Source: Symsagittifera roscoffensis | Taxonomy: Eukaryota > Xenacoelomorpha > Acoela > Convolutidae | NCBI RefSeq assembly: GCF_963678635.1 | Contig: NC_087066.1 | Span: forward strand, 2,451,745 to 2,515,744 | Direction of reading: 5' to 3' | DNA: 64,000 nucleotides | Shown here: positions 33,275 to 43,325 of the stretch, in pieces | Layout: each line of letters opens with the position of its first letter | Numbering within the stretch: position 1 is the first letter of the stretch | Notes under the pieces: model-generated | Told to the model about the DNA's origin: nothing | Database searches by the model: none | Seen by the model: the letters and a program-made list of their open reading frames with translations, nothing else | Made by a program: the position numbers and the translations under genes

Positions 33275-33581
33275 CACCATTACCAGCATTGCATTTGAGA
33301 CTAATTCTGCGTGGTTCTGTTTGCGATTGCAAAACACTTAATCTAAACTTTAACTGCGCTCTGAAGCAATAAAACCAAAATATGATATTCATTAAATTGA
33401 TCTATAAAATTCCAAATCCTGAAATTTTGGCCCTGAGAATAATTTCAGGTTCTTTTTTCAATCTATTCAAAACTATAATTAACCCAATAAATTAGCTTTG
33501 AAGACGCTTGAACACTGAGTTGTGGCCAATTCTGTGCAGTTGTAATATAATCCGGCTCTCTCGCTGTATTTCGTCATTGTT

Positions 33582-34259
33582 CTATCCTTTGCGACAACAG
33601 GTTCTCACTTCTATGATTACCTGGCCGCCATTTGTGAATATTTGCAAGTGGTTCTCCTTGATAGTTTTTTCCACTATTGCTCTTCCACTTGCTTTGGTTT
33701 GCAACCGTACTTTATACTCTTCGTAAAAATCTGGACAAGAAGCTGCGGATATGGGAGCCCAAATGCATAAGTTTGTGCGGCTTGGCCACGGTGGATTCTC
33801 AGCGTAGCTATTTATTTGTGAGGAAACTTCATTTAAATGTTGATTCATGTTTTTGCTTAATTTTAGAATTTTCATTTTATCCTTTTCTCTCGTGTAATTT
33901 AGTTGTTTGTAGAGTTCTTCTCGGAATTCGCTGAACATGTTTGTCTGATTCTGGAGAGATTCATTTTTGTTTTGCTTCATAATTGGGATCAAATCTTTCA
34001 ATGCTTCCGTTTTGTCCTTTATGGACTGGATTATCTGGAGTTTGGCCTCCTCCCTTGTCAAGTGTGGAGTGATGGAGGTGTTGGGTGTCGGGACTAGCAC
34101 TGGCACTGAGTACACTGCCTGGTACTCGCTTATCTGGATGGATCTGTGCAGCAGGTCAGTCGTCACTTTCATGTCGTTTAGGTTGATCCGACTCAGATCC
34201 ATCGGCTTCACCACCCACTTTTCCCCATTGAACTCCGAATGGAACTCCTCCTGGTCCAT
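33582..34259 (-). CDS. Orphan 225-codon protein with coiled-coil middle
   Basis: Complete open frame from ATG (context CACAATGG) to a stop. The middle (about residues 75-150) is Lys/Glu/Gln/Asn-rich with heptad-like spacing (REEAKLQIIQSIKDKTEALKD, EKDKMKILKLSKNMNQ), suggesting a coiled coil. The C-terminal part has a hydrophobic/Cys-containing stretch (IWAPISAASCPDFYEEYKVRL). No family is recognised and no signal peptide is evident. It lies 300 bp beyond element B's target duplication. A GA-rich simple repeat lies 20-60 bp upstream of the ATG. It could be the first exon of a longer gene. Confidence 0.5.
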   Translation of the reverse strand: MDQEEFHSEFNGEKWVVKPMDLSRINLNDMKVTTDLLHRSIQISEYQAVYSVPVLVPTPNTSITPHLTREEAKLQIIQSIKDKTEALKDLIPIMKQNKNESLQNQTNMFSEFREELYKQLNYTREKDKMKILKLSKNMNQHLNEVSSQINSYAENPPWPSRTNLCIWAPISAASCPDFYEEYKVRLQTKASGRAIVEKTIKENHLQIFTNGGQVIIEVRTCCRKG

Positions 34260-34280
34260 TGTGTCTGAAGTAAGGCATCT

Positions 34281-34318
34281 CCTTAACTACCCACCCCCTC
34301 CCTCTCCCTCTCCCTCTG
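34281..34318. repeat. (CTCCCT)n simple repeat
   Basis: Short pyrimidine-rich hexamer repeat just upstream of the ATG at 34259 on the minus strand, where it reads as GA-rich. It may be promoter-proximal. A poly-C run also lies at 34616-34628. Otherwise 34260-34888 holds nothing recognised. Confidence 0.6.
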
Positions 34319-34890
34319 CAAATGGTGGGTCTTGTTGGTAGGTACAAAAATCTTTCTACTCAACTTTTGAATTATACATATACAGGGGTTACCCTGATGC
34401 CGTTTCTCGTTTTACTCCGTTTTGCAAAAAGATTAACTCATGGATGTAATTATTGTGGTTTGGCAAAGTGTTTTTTGTAGAATGCTTGGGGTTGCAGAGT
34501 TAGTCCGCATGCGAAAATTAATAACGAAATTTGTACATTTATGTGGACAGGTGCGGATAAGAGCCATGTGTGGAGAAATAGGCGGGCAATTTACATGCAA
34601 CGGAGGCTTTTACGGACCCCCCCCCCCCCACAGACACAAAGCCCGTGCTTACACACACCTTTCTATTTACATGAATAGAAGTTGGACCGCTCTTTGAGCT
34701 TATCCCGGATAAAAATCGATTATATTGCATTCAGTCTCTTTAAAGTTACAAAAAGGCTGTTTTATTTTATCCACCATTAGGAATCTTTAAAAGAAAAATA
34801 CATTTGTTCATTTTCGAACGAGATCAAAACCAGTATTTAAAATATCAAATTAAATTCTTGTTAATTATCTCTGCAATACAGTTAGAACTA

Positions 34891-35564
34891 CAGTGCTGAT
34901 TTAAATTAACCGGACAAAACGCGTTAAACTTAAAAATTTGAAACCGGTTTTTTCTCAAATTGGGTTGAGTTTAGGTGAAAACTTATGAAGACAAAATTTG
35001 CCTAAAATTTTAGCAGAATTAATATGGTTTAATTTATTTTGCGAAATTCGGGCCCGAAATTTTATCCCAAAATTAGGTCATTTGCATATCAAAGTGAGTC
35101 CTTTACATAGCGCCACAAACTTTAAGAAAGGTATTTTCTCCAAAAAAATTGGAAATTGTTTGAAAATTGTTTTTAAATAAAAAGTTGGTACTTTATATTG
35201 TAAAAACGACCTTTTTTGTCTATCAAACAAAAATAAAATATTTTATACACTTTTTTGGAGGTTATGCCTTTCTTAAAGTTTGTTGGGCTACGTAAGGGGC
35301 TCACTTTGATATAATTGAGTCTGTGATCGACTGGGTATTTTTGACGTAATTTCTGATTATTTAAGAAAAGCCAAAATGACCTAATTTTGGGATAAAATTT
35401 CGGGCACGAATTTCGCAAAATAAATTACATTATAATAATTCTGCTAAAATTTTAAGCAAATTTTGTCTTCATAAGTTTTCACCTAAACTCAACCCAATTG
35501 AAAAAAAAACGGTTTTAAATTTCAAGTTTAACGCGTTTTGTCCGGTTAATTTAAATCAGCACTG
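34891..35564. mobile_element. Fold-back MITE, Tc1/mariner-like (TA target)
   Basis: 674 bp with long terminal inverted repeats. Both ends read CAGTGCTGATTTAAATTAAC inward and continue with diverged complementarity for about 250 bp per arm. It is flanked by TA on each side (34889-34890 and 35565-35566), as expected for a Tc1/mariner-type transposase. It has no coding capacity. Open frames inside merely mirror each other. Confidence 0.85.
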
Positions 35565-35639
35565 TAACCAATCATGATCATGAAGCTATTTATAGTTTCA
35601 GCCAGAGAAAAAAAAATTGATCTTTTTTAATTCTAAACC

Positions 35640-35795
35640 TCGCAACATTACCAGTATATACAAGATCTATTGAGACTAGGAAATATAAGAGTAAGATTAG
35701 GATTGGTATTAGACTAAGAAGCTGCACAAACCTATCCGGCCGAAAATAAGATAGCGTGACGAACAGACGTGTACTTTATCCGAAATTACTCTATG
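35640..35795 (+). repeat. Diverged LTR fragment related to element C
   Basis: Matches the element-sense LTR of C (compare 59440-59637) from 'accagtatatac' through 'atccggccgaaaataagatagcg' to 'ctctatgag'. It has an internal deletion of about 30 bp and scattered substitutions. Neither LTR end is complete, so it is an old truncated relic. Confidence 0.75.
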
Positions 35796-37980
35796 AGAAA
35801 GCGACCCCGGACTCAAACTCAAATTGTCAGATTGGTATGGACTAACTACGTCAAGACACACATGTTTGGTCTCGTACTTAACCTTCTAAAACCGCATAAA
35901 GTTGATGCTCGTGCGAAGTGGGGGAAAATGACAAAGAATCCAAAAAACCAAATATTTTTTCATTTTAAATCAAAAATTTTCAAACGCGATTCAGTAATTT
36001 CGAAACATGATTTTTGTTTTCGAAAATATACGTTATTAAGGAAAATAAAACAGAAAAACAAGATATGATTTAAGCAAAATTTATCAAATTAACGTTTCAA
36101 TGTTTTCCAGAGTTCTTCTGGAGATATAAATCAAAGATAATAACTATGTGGATAGATTGCTCAATTATTTTGTTGGAAACCAAACTTGAAATAATGAAAG
36201 AAAAAATAAAGTTGAATTGTTTTTAAAGAAAAGAAATTGATCAAAAAACTAAAATTGATTTTAAACATCAAAAGTTGAATATATGATTTAAATTAACTTA
36301 TGATTGTCCATCCTTTTTGTCATTCAAGTCTATTTTTATTAAATGTTACCATGATACCTCAGTGAACTCTAGGTGTATTTTGTTCAGACCACTTTGTAAA
36401 AGAAAAAGTTACGATTGGTTTTGAAGATCTAGCCCTGATACAAAGTGGCTGTGCTACGCGCTATCTTAAATGCATTTTAAGCTAACGTAAACTGCGCATC
36501 GGTTCATATTTGAAGTACATCTATGGCGCTAAAAAGCATAAAACATCATCTTGTAAACTTTTTAAAAATATCCAAAACTGATTCGAATCTAAAATAGGAA
36601 TAGGCAAGCTATTTGGTCAACCAGTTTGGCATTCCATCACACCAAAAACGATTTCCTAAATCTCCGCACAAGTTTTTGATGAAAAAATGGTTTCCATACA
36701 ACCCGAAAGATAAAAAAGGAACATCCTTCTGGTGGCATTTTGAGTTTTAAAACTTTTTGATAGATTTTTCTCTCTCAAAAATTACTAGTCATACAATTCT
36801 TATTAAATGCTTATTGAATGGATAGCATTTTCAATGCATATTCAGTTGCAAAACTTTTGAGCATAAATGAAACTTCAAAACTACCAAAAAAAAACATTTA
36901 ATTACTTAAATTTCTCAAAAATTAAAAAAAAACAGATCTATCAATTTTGAGTTCTTTTCTTGCATTCTGACCAAAATTGTGTTAAAATCTATTTTTTTAA
37001 CACCTATTGAAACCTATTTATTTCTCAACCGATATCAGTCTTTTTTGGATATTTCCATACAAAAAAACGTAGCTGTATTTTTCAGCGCAAACTGTCAGAA
37101 AATGATTCCACTGCTTCAGAGCTACTTTTTATTTCACGACATCATGACAATAAAGATATTTTTCTAAGATATATTATTTCTGTTCTACTCTACGGGCTGT
37201 TGATATGCACGCGATTTTGTAGTTTATCGAAAAGACGATGATCCATACAATTTGCATATATGAACATAGCCAAATGACTGTTGGAAAAGAATAATGAACG
37301 CGGGAAAATTTAAAAAAAAGCGACTTGTTTAATTAGATGGCCTTCAAGCTCTCTGAATTTGTAGAACAATTTATGAAAAATATTTTTTAAATTAACCCAA
37401 TTTGGAAAACTGGATCAATAGGTTTAAAAAATGTCGGTGGGAAACTTGACAATTAATATCCATTTTCGAAAAAAAAAGTCGATCACGTTTTTCGTGACTT
37501 TTACAATTTTGCTGTTCGATTGTGGAGTTTTTTTTCTTTTTAAAAAAAGAATTGTACTGAAATTAAAAAGAAATCACAAGCCAAAGCGCGACAAATCAAA
37601 ATGGATCGTGAACAATTTTGAAGACTTTTTTCTGAAAAAAAAGCAGCAAGACCTATATAAGAGTACTCACTACGTTTTTAAAAAGCTGGACACAAAAACT
37701 TCACACAAATTTCTAAACAGATGTAATGTTTGCGATATGATATGAGAATTGTATGACTGTGTTTCAAGCGTTTAATTCGGTTTTCATATTCAAACCCCCG
37801 TTTCATTTTGCATGTTATTTTTAAGCATGCTATTATGGCTGAATGCGTGCTTTCTCGTAAAAAATACGAAAAACAAATCTGTTCACAATAGTTTGTTTAC
37901 TGCGCAAAGTTTATTCTATTTCAAAAATTAATTTAGTTTTTTAAATTGAAAATCAAATTTATTTGAGAATGGAAAGAAAT
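35796..37980. other. AT-rich intergenic region, nothing recognised
   Basis: Open frames here are Lys/Phe/Asn-rich products of A/T runs without protein-like structure. No repeat or RNA gene recognised. Confidence 0.5.
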
Positions 37981-37983
37981 TTC

Positions 37984-38490
37984 CTAAACTGCAAAATTCC
38001 TAAGGAAGATACAACGTGATGAAAATTTCTCCCAGTAATTTTTCAAAGGTGGGGGCAAAGGAGAAGTAAAATTTAATGATCTTTTTATGTTAAAGTGAGG
38101 GGAGTATTTAGTTGAGGAGATGCCTGAATTGTCCTCAAAATGAGCATTGTCGGCTGTTTCTGTGCTCTTGCATTTTTTCAGACCATAACTTATCCATTGA
38201 AATCCCTTGCAACTTTCGTGGCTATGTTGGTGTTCACTTTTAGCCATATCCTTCTGGACTTGCTGCGACAATGTTTTATTGTCATTCAGCATTTTCGTCA
38301 CTTTATCCGGCCGAGCGAGGAGGGGATTCCAGAACACTGATTCCCACTTCTTATCTGTGAAATTTGCCGATGACTCTTGAACTGTGCGGACAAACATCTC
38401 AATGAGGTCCCCCAGCACTACTTCGTCACTGGATGACACATATCCCCCATCTGTGAAAGAGGATGCCACCACATTGGTCAGTGTTTCATC
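37984..38490 (-). CDS. Possible host exon, unidentified
   Basis: An open frame whose first ~100 residues look protein-like (SSSDEVVLGDLIEMFVRTVQ, FTDKKWESVFWNPLLARPDK, MLNDNKTLSQQVQKD). The remainder is less convincing. There is no clear ATG at the 5' end; an in-frame stop lies just upstream near 38505. It could be an internal exon or a pseudogene. No family is recognised. Confidence 0.35.
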   Translation of the reverse strand, partial: DETLTNVVASSFTDGGYVSSSDEVVLGDLIEMFVRTVQESSANFTDKKWESVFWNPLLARPDKVTKMLNDNKTLSQQVQKDMAKSEHQHSHESCKGFQWISYGLKKCKSTETADNAHFEDNSGISSTKYSPHFNIKRSLNFTSPLPPPLKNYWEKFSSRCIFLRNFAV

Positions 38491-39113
38491 TCGAAGTCTT
38501 AGTTAGATAACAAACTACACAGGACAAACTACACAGCACCTTTTTTAAAATCAATTTTAGAAACCGAACTCTCCAAAAATGCAGCTTTGACAAAACCGAA
38601 AACTTACCCCACGCAAACATCTATGACAAGACCCAATTTTCAATTTTTTTTGCTCAGATCTATTGAATAATTTTCCAAACTAAATAAATTTTTGGCTGAT
38701 GAAGCCAAAGGTAAGACAATTCATCTTAATAAAAAAACCATGACTGTTGGAACGAGGTACAAGAAATCCAGGAAACCGAAAAAGGATGAGTTGGTAATTT
38801 TTGAACAAAGTGTTTTTAACGTTCGTTTTTTTATCGTTTTTCTTCTCAATTTTTTTTCCTGATCTTTGCACTTTTGATGCTCGATAGTGGAGTTTGCCTT
38901 CAATTTATTAAAGAAATTGAACTGAGCGTAAAACGAAATCAATTCAAACCGCTGAAAACCAAAATTGAGCGTGAACAAGCTTTAAGTCTTCCTAAACAAA
39001 ATCCTTTCTATGTGGAAACCTTACTTGCAAATATTTTGTTCATAGAAAAGTTGGATTTTTGATCAACATTTTAAAAGAAATAATGGTACTGTTTTTGGTT
39101 TAAAAAAGGCTAA

Positions 39114-39523
39114 TGAGTTAAGACCGAGTTGGTTAACTCATAGAGTAATTTCGGATAGGGTACACCGTCTGCTCGTCACGCTATCTTATTTTCGGCCGGA
39201 TAGATTCGTGCAACTTCTTAGTCTAATACCGATCCTAATCTTACTCTTATACTATCTAGTCTCAGGTTGTTTAACTAGTCTCTGCTAGGCTCAATAGATC
39301 TAGGGTATACTGGTTTATTGCGGCTGCTGAAGTGCTCGGGAGAGTCCAACTAATTTCTAAGTTAAATTCAAATCTCTCTGGTGCTGAAATTACAAGTAAC
39401 TTCAGCACTTACAAATAAGTGGGTTGTTAGTTAGATGGATCATGATTGGTTAATATTAAATACTTTACATTGGTAAAATATCTAATTTATCCAATCATAA
39501 AATGTAGTTTAGATCAGGTTCCA
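39114..39523 (-). repeat. 3' LTR of element C1
   Basis: 410 bp; plus strand starts TGAGTTAAGACC and ends GATCAGGTTCCA. Identical by eye to 53239-53648. A short purine-rich stretch GGATGGG (minus strand) abuts it and may be the polypurine tract. Confidence 0.93.
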
Positions 39524-39694
39524 CCCATCCGGGTTTTACAGAGTTTTTTAGAATAGTTCTTCTGCAATTCGAAGGATGGATGATGGACGTTGGTGTTTGG
39601 CGAACATCTTATTTCTTCTGTTTCCTTTTTGTTAAAGAAGTTCCAGGAAGCTGGAGTTAGAGACATAAGACGTTGTGTCTTCTAGTGACAACGA

Positions 39695-40020
39695 CTAAGT
39701 CTTTGCAACAAACTCAAATCTGATTTCAGAATGGTTTGCTATGTCAGGTTTTTCTGTTCTGCGTGGAGATTGTGCGTGGAGGGGATGCCTGGTTACTCGG
39801 ATCTGTACGTATACTTGAACATCGAGGTGGTCATTGGTCTAGTTCAATGAAGTCCTTTTCTGCGAAGTCAAGTCGTACTCTAAATCCTTTGAGTTGTGAT
39901 TGTGAGTGGCATATCGATTGTGGTTGGTCATTCTCTCTCGAGTGTAGTGGGGTCGTTTTGTCTTTGGATGTTCGTCCTTAGTGTTGTATTCTGATCTATG
40001 TATTGCATAATGTAATTTAC
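39695..40020 (-). pseudogene. Element C1 3'-most open frame with one amber
   Basis: A hydrophilic frame (RPHYTRERMTNHNRY..., then HLDVQVYVQIRVTRHPL...) open for about 105 codons apart from a TAG at 39839-39841, ending at TAG 39695. It may be the last exon of the element's 3' gene or chance. No similarity recognised. The stretch 40020-41010 has only short Lys/Thr-rich minus-strand open pieces. Confidence 0.25.
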
Positions 40021-41014
40021 ATTTTATAAAACATTTATTAGTTTAATATTTTTTAATTATGATTTTAGTTAGTTGTTTTCACAAAAGCTTTTTGTTTTAG
40101 TTCGGTTATTTTGAAGAGTTACTCACACTTGAGTAGCTCTTATTAAAAATAGAGGTGTGGTCACAAAGCGTGGATGTAGCACGGTGGGTTAGGCCGGCTA
40201 TAGAGCATGCTCAGGACGTCCTTCCTGGTGGGTTAGGCCAGGAGTGGGAGTATGATTTCATGCGGTTTTTGTGAGGGGTCCTGTTATGTGACAACGTTTT
40301 ATGTTGGGTTTGTTGTGGTTTTTCTTATGTCTTGTTGGTTATGTCCTTTTTCCAAAAAGCAAATTGTTCGTGGTATGGGTTTGTCTTTCGACTTTTTTGT
40401 GTTTTATTATTTCTTTCTTAGACTTTATAATAGTCTTCAAAAGAATAAATTATCCAGTTTTAAACTGGGTTAATCCGGTCTGGGTACCGTTGGTTTCCTT
40501 TTCTTAGTCATGCTGTTATTCTATGATTTGTGGTATTTAGTAAGCTGCGTTGGTTAGTTTTGTTTAGTATATGATTCCTTTCCAACCGGGTTAAAGGAAA
40601 GTTTGAAACATGTTATTATATGTTAGAGTTGTTGAGTGTGAAAACTTGAAACTGAAATTCATTATTTTAAACAATTCTTCGTGGGCGAGCTGTGCGAGTG
40701 TGGATAGAATTTCTGTGCGAATGAATGAAAATATCAAAAGGTTAGTACTGCAATTGCATTTTATTAATTTACTGCATAGAATTTGGAAATTTACTGCTAG
40801 TTATGGGGGAATTTTAAGTTACAAATTTTCATCATAATTAGATTTACTGCTTGTGGGGAAAATTTTAGAAATGAATTTATTGCATTGGTATTAAATTTAT
40901 AAATTTATAAATGTAGGAGATTAATAGAATTTTTGAAATCTGTTTGATGAAATTTGCGATTTTTATTTTTCTTTTGTGGTTTTTGTAGGTGATTGTCGGA
41001 TGAAGGCTAAAAAT

Positions 41015-41093
41015 CTAAAGAAAACATGGATAAAGTATGGTGAGTTTTTTAATATTTTAATTAGTTAGTAATATTCATTTAATTCATACTTAC
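41015..41093 (-). other. Possible 79-nt intron in element C 3' module
   Basis: On the minus strand, AACAG|GTAAGTATG (donor, 41094/41093) and TTTTCTTTAG|ATTTTT (acceptor, 41015/41014) are near-consensus splice sites 79 nt apart. They lie just after the small frame ending at 41097. Confidence 0.4.
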
Positions 41094-41096
41094 CTG

Positions 41097-41348
41097 TTAG
41101 TCGTCGGGGAAAAAACCGTGGGGGAAGATGTCGTGGATGAGATCGGAAGTTGTTAGTAGTTTAGCTAAGATGCGGATGATATTTTTAGTCTGAAGCAGTG
41201 GCCAAAGCAATTGAAGTGCCTTAATAGTGGTTAGTTCTTCAGTGCCAACTGCAAACTCATAAGGTGTGTTTTGGATTAGATTATATAATTTGTGATTGAA
41301 TTTAGTGTTGTGGATGAATTCTAAAATTGTTAATATTATTAATATTAT
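41097..41348 (-). CDS. Element C1 small 3' frame (83 codons, no ATG start)
   Basis: Open from after a TAA, ending TTSDLIHDIFPHGFFPDD at 41097. It overlaps the Pro-rich frame by 47 nt in a different frame. Leu/Ile-rich, possibly helical (TIKALQLLWPLLQTKNIIRI). It may continue the Pro-rich protein after a frame change or splice. A strong donor site follows its stop. No family recognised. Confidence 0.3.
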   Translation of the reverse strand: MILIILTILEFIHNTKFNHKLYNLIQNTPYEFAVGTEELTTIKALQLLWPLLQTKNIIRILAKLLTTSDLIHDIFPHGFFPDD

Positions 41349-42306
41349 TTAACTTAACTGTGATTTCAAACTTTAATTGTAAACTGTTTTGTTGGAGTAT
41401 TTGAATATTGTGATCACGGATATCGTTGTGAATATCTTGGCGATGTTGTAATCTATTAAGTGCCCAGTTATGAAGGCGGTTACTTTCTTGATGTTGTCCA
41501 AATAATGGTGGAGGTGCTGTAAATGTATTCCAATCTAGTCTTAAAGGAATATTTATTGATGATTGTTCTCGATATCTGGCGTCGAGATTATTTGGAAAAT
41601 TTAAGTTAAAAGGTGGTGGTGAAATCTGGCTTATTGATGGTGTTGATGGTAGTGATAATGTTTCTGGTAGTGATGAGGATGTTGTTGTATCCGTAGAAAT
41701 ATCTATGGGGTCATTGACTAAATTTGGTTCACCTTGTGTAAATGAATGTGTAGTCCAATATGGGAATCGTGATGTTTGGTTTGTGGGGTTGAAAGGATTT
41801 TCACGTATTTGCTCAGATGTTGGTGTTGAACCTAAGTAATCTGATGGTAGGCTTGAGGTGCTACGTTGTGAAAGAAGCGTAGGGGTTTCTGGTAATATAC
41901 CAATGGGGTTTTCTGGAGTGTTTTGTGATGGGGATTGAGGTATATCAAAATGAACTCGTGGAGTTTGAAAATTTCTGTTTCGTCGAGGATGTATAATTTG
42001 TCTATTTATTTCGACTGTATTTTGGTTTTGACTAGGATTTCTTATTCTACTTAGTTCTTGTGGTAGTGTTGGGTATAGGTTATATGTTGGTTCGCTTAGA
42101 GGTGCTTGTCGTTGAACTGGTTCTAGTGGTTCTGATAAACGAGCATGTCGTTCTTCAAAAGTGTATGGATTGTCTTGAAAAGAAATTCGTGTAGATGTTT
42201 GAGGATTTTGAGTAGTTGAAGGTGGTGTTGGGTTATCTTGGGATGATGTCGGTGAAGACTGATTCTGTGACTGTTGGGTAGCAATTTTTGATGGATTTTT
42301 GAATTG
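41302..42306 (-). CDS. Element C1 Pro/Ser/Thr-rich frame, 334 codons without methionine
   Basis: Open from just after an in-frame TAA (42307-42309) to TAA at 41302, with no Met codon at all. It is rich in Pro, Ser, Thr, Gln and Asn (SSPTSSQDNPTPPSTTQNP; SSLPETLSLPSTPSISQ). The last ~70 codons are more structured (LFGQHQESNRLHNWALNRLQ, HNDIRDHNIQILQQNS). A frame this long is unlikely by chance in such AT-rich DNA, and it sits where an env-like gene would lie. Lacking a start, it probably is an exon joined by splicing or a frameshift product. Function unknown. Confidence 0.55.
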   Translation of the reverse strand, partial: QFKNPSKIATQQSQNQSSPTSSQDNPTPPSTTQNPQTSTRISFQDNPYTFEERHARLSEPLEPVQRQAPLSEPTYNLYPTLPQELSRIRNPSQNQNTVEINRQIIHPRRNRNFQTPRVHFDIPQSPSQNTPENPIGILPETPTLLSQRSTSSLPSDYLGSTPTSEQIRENPFNPTNQTSRFPYWTTHSFTQGEPNLVNDPIDISTDTTTSSSLPETLSLPSTPSISQISPPPFNLNFPNNLDARYREQSSINIPLRLDWNTFTAPPPLFGQHQESNRLHNWALNRLQHRQDIHNDIRDHNIQILQQNSLQLKFEITVKLNNINNINNFRIHPQH

Positions 42307-42311
42307 TTACT

Positions 42312-42500
42312 TTAGTGGGAAGGTTTATGTTTATTATAATATTCTTCCAAAAAAATAATTAGAAAAATTGTTGCTAGGGCAAGTGTGATGATTGCTTTCT
42401 TTATACATTTGCATATTGTCAAAATGAGGGATGATAAAAATGTTATGAAAATTACAAACAATAAAAAAATATCAGTTCTACTGAAAATTGTTCGTATCAT
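42312..42500 (-). CDS. Element C1 membrane ORF 2 (62 codons)
   Basis: Short ORF with two predicted membrane spans (IFLLFVIFITFLSSLILTIC and AIITLALATIFLIIFL) separated by a basic CKCIKKA loop. Its ATG overlaps the stop of the preceding membrane ORF by 4 nt (ATGA). It could alternatively be the second exon of that ORF through a 44-nt GT-AG intron that keeps the frame open. Confidence 0.45.
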   Translation of the reverse strand: MIRTIFSRTDIFLLFVIFITFLSSLILTICKCIKKAIITLALATIFLIIFLEEYYNKHKPSH

Positions 42501-42524
42501 TTAGACAAGTTGTATAAATCGTAC
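42481..42524 (-). other. Possible 44-nt mini-intron joining membrane ORFs
   Basis: CACAG|GTACGA at 42525/42524 and AATTTTCAG|TAG at 42481/42480 would remove 44 nt including the ATGA overlap. They would fuse membrane ORFs 1 and 2 in frame. Confidence 0.3.
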
Positions 42525-42880
42525 CTGTGGATATAATCAAGGGTTTTGGAAAGTTGGAGGAATAGTTCGAGTATAGTGTAGAAAATTAAAAATATGTTAC
42601 AAAAAATGATTAGGATTATTAGAAAATATTCAAGTATATCAAAAAGAAATATTATAAAGGCTTCAAGTATTGAAAAAAAATGTTTAAAATTTATAAGTAT
42701 TTGAGCAACTGTTTGAGAGAAGAGCATTTAAGAAATGATCTCTTGGTCGAATATTTTTTGCTGTTTGAGGCGATTTTCTAGTGTGGTCGGATTATTTATT
42801 AGTTTTTTGACAAGTGGGTTGAGTTTTGTAAAAAATTGTTGGGGGCAATTTTCATGGTGATCGGGAGGTCGTCTTTTTCT
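42497..42880 (-). CDS. Element C1 membrane ORF 1
   Basis: ATG at 42727 gives 76 codons, strongly hydrophobic (ILEAFIIFLFDILEYFLIIL, IIFCNIFLIFYTILELFLQL), about two membrane spans. The same frame is open upstream to 42880 as a polar, probably helical segment (NPLVKKLINNPTTLENRLKQ), separated only by a TAA immediately before the ATG. It is Env-like in position but lacks recognisable surface or fusion-protein features. Function unknown. Confidence 0.45.
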
Positions 42881-43325
42881 TTATTTTTGTTTGTCAAATG
42901 ATCCGGGGTATGGTGAGATTTTTATACTTTAGGCTAATTAAAATGTTCATTTTGTTACTTTAGGCTAAGTTAACAAATTTGCTTTGGGGGTATTCGTGGT
43001 CTGAGTTGGGGAAATATTGTTGATCTTTGGGTTATTAGATAAGGGAGGGGTACGGTATTATGGTGATATTTATTTTAGTTGTCAAGTTGGAGTGGTTTGC
43101 TTATTTTTGACCTGGAGGTCGTAAAGTTATAGTTATAGATGTGCCTGGAGTTCTATATGATTCGTCTAATTGGTCTTAGTTTGAGTTAGAGAAAGTGACG
43201 GATTGGATGAATCCTATTGGTCTATTTTGAACTAGAATTATTGCGTACTTTTCAGCATGTTATTTTGAAAAATGTAAATGAAAAATGTTTCGGAGGTTTC
43301 AAGATTGTGAAGTATAATGTTAAAA
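42881..43325 (-). other. Element C1 spacer between pol and membrane ORFs
   Basis: Stops in all frames and AT-rich. It includes pyrimidine-rich AG-ending tracts that could act as acceptors for a spliced 3' message. No protein-coding segment recognised. Confidence 0.4.

Noticed and set aside
42312-42880. Retroviral Env gene
   Set aside because: There are several closely spaced membrane spans and no recognisable surface unit, cleavage site or fusion peptide; calling it Env is not supported.
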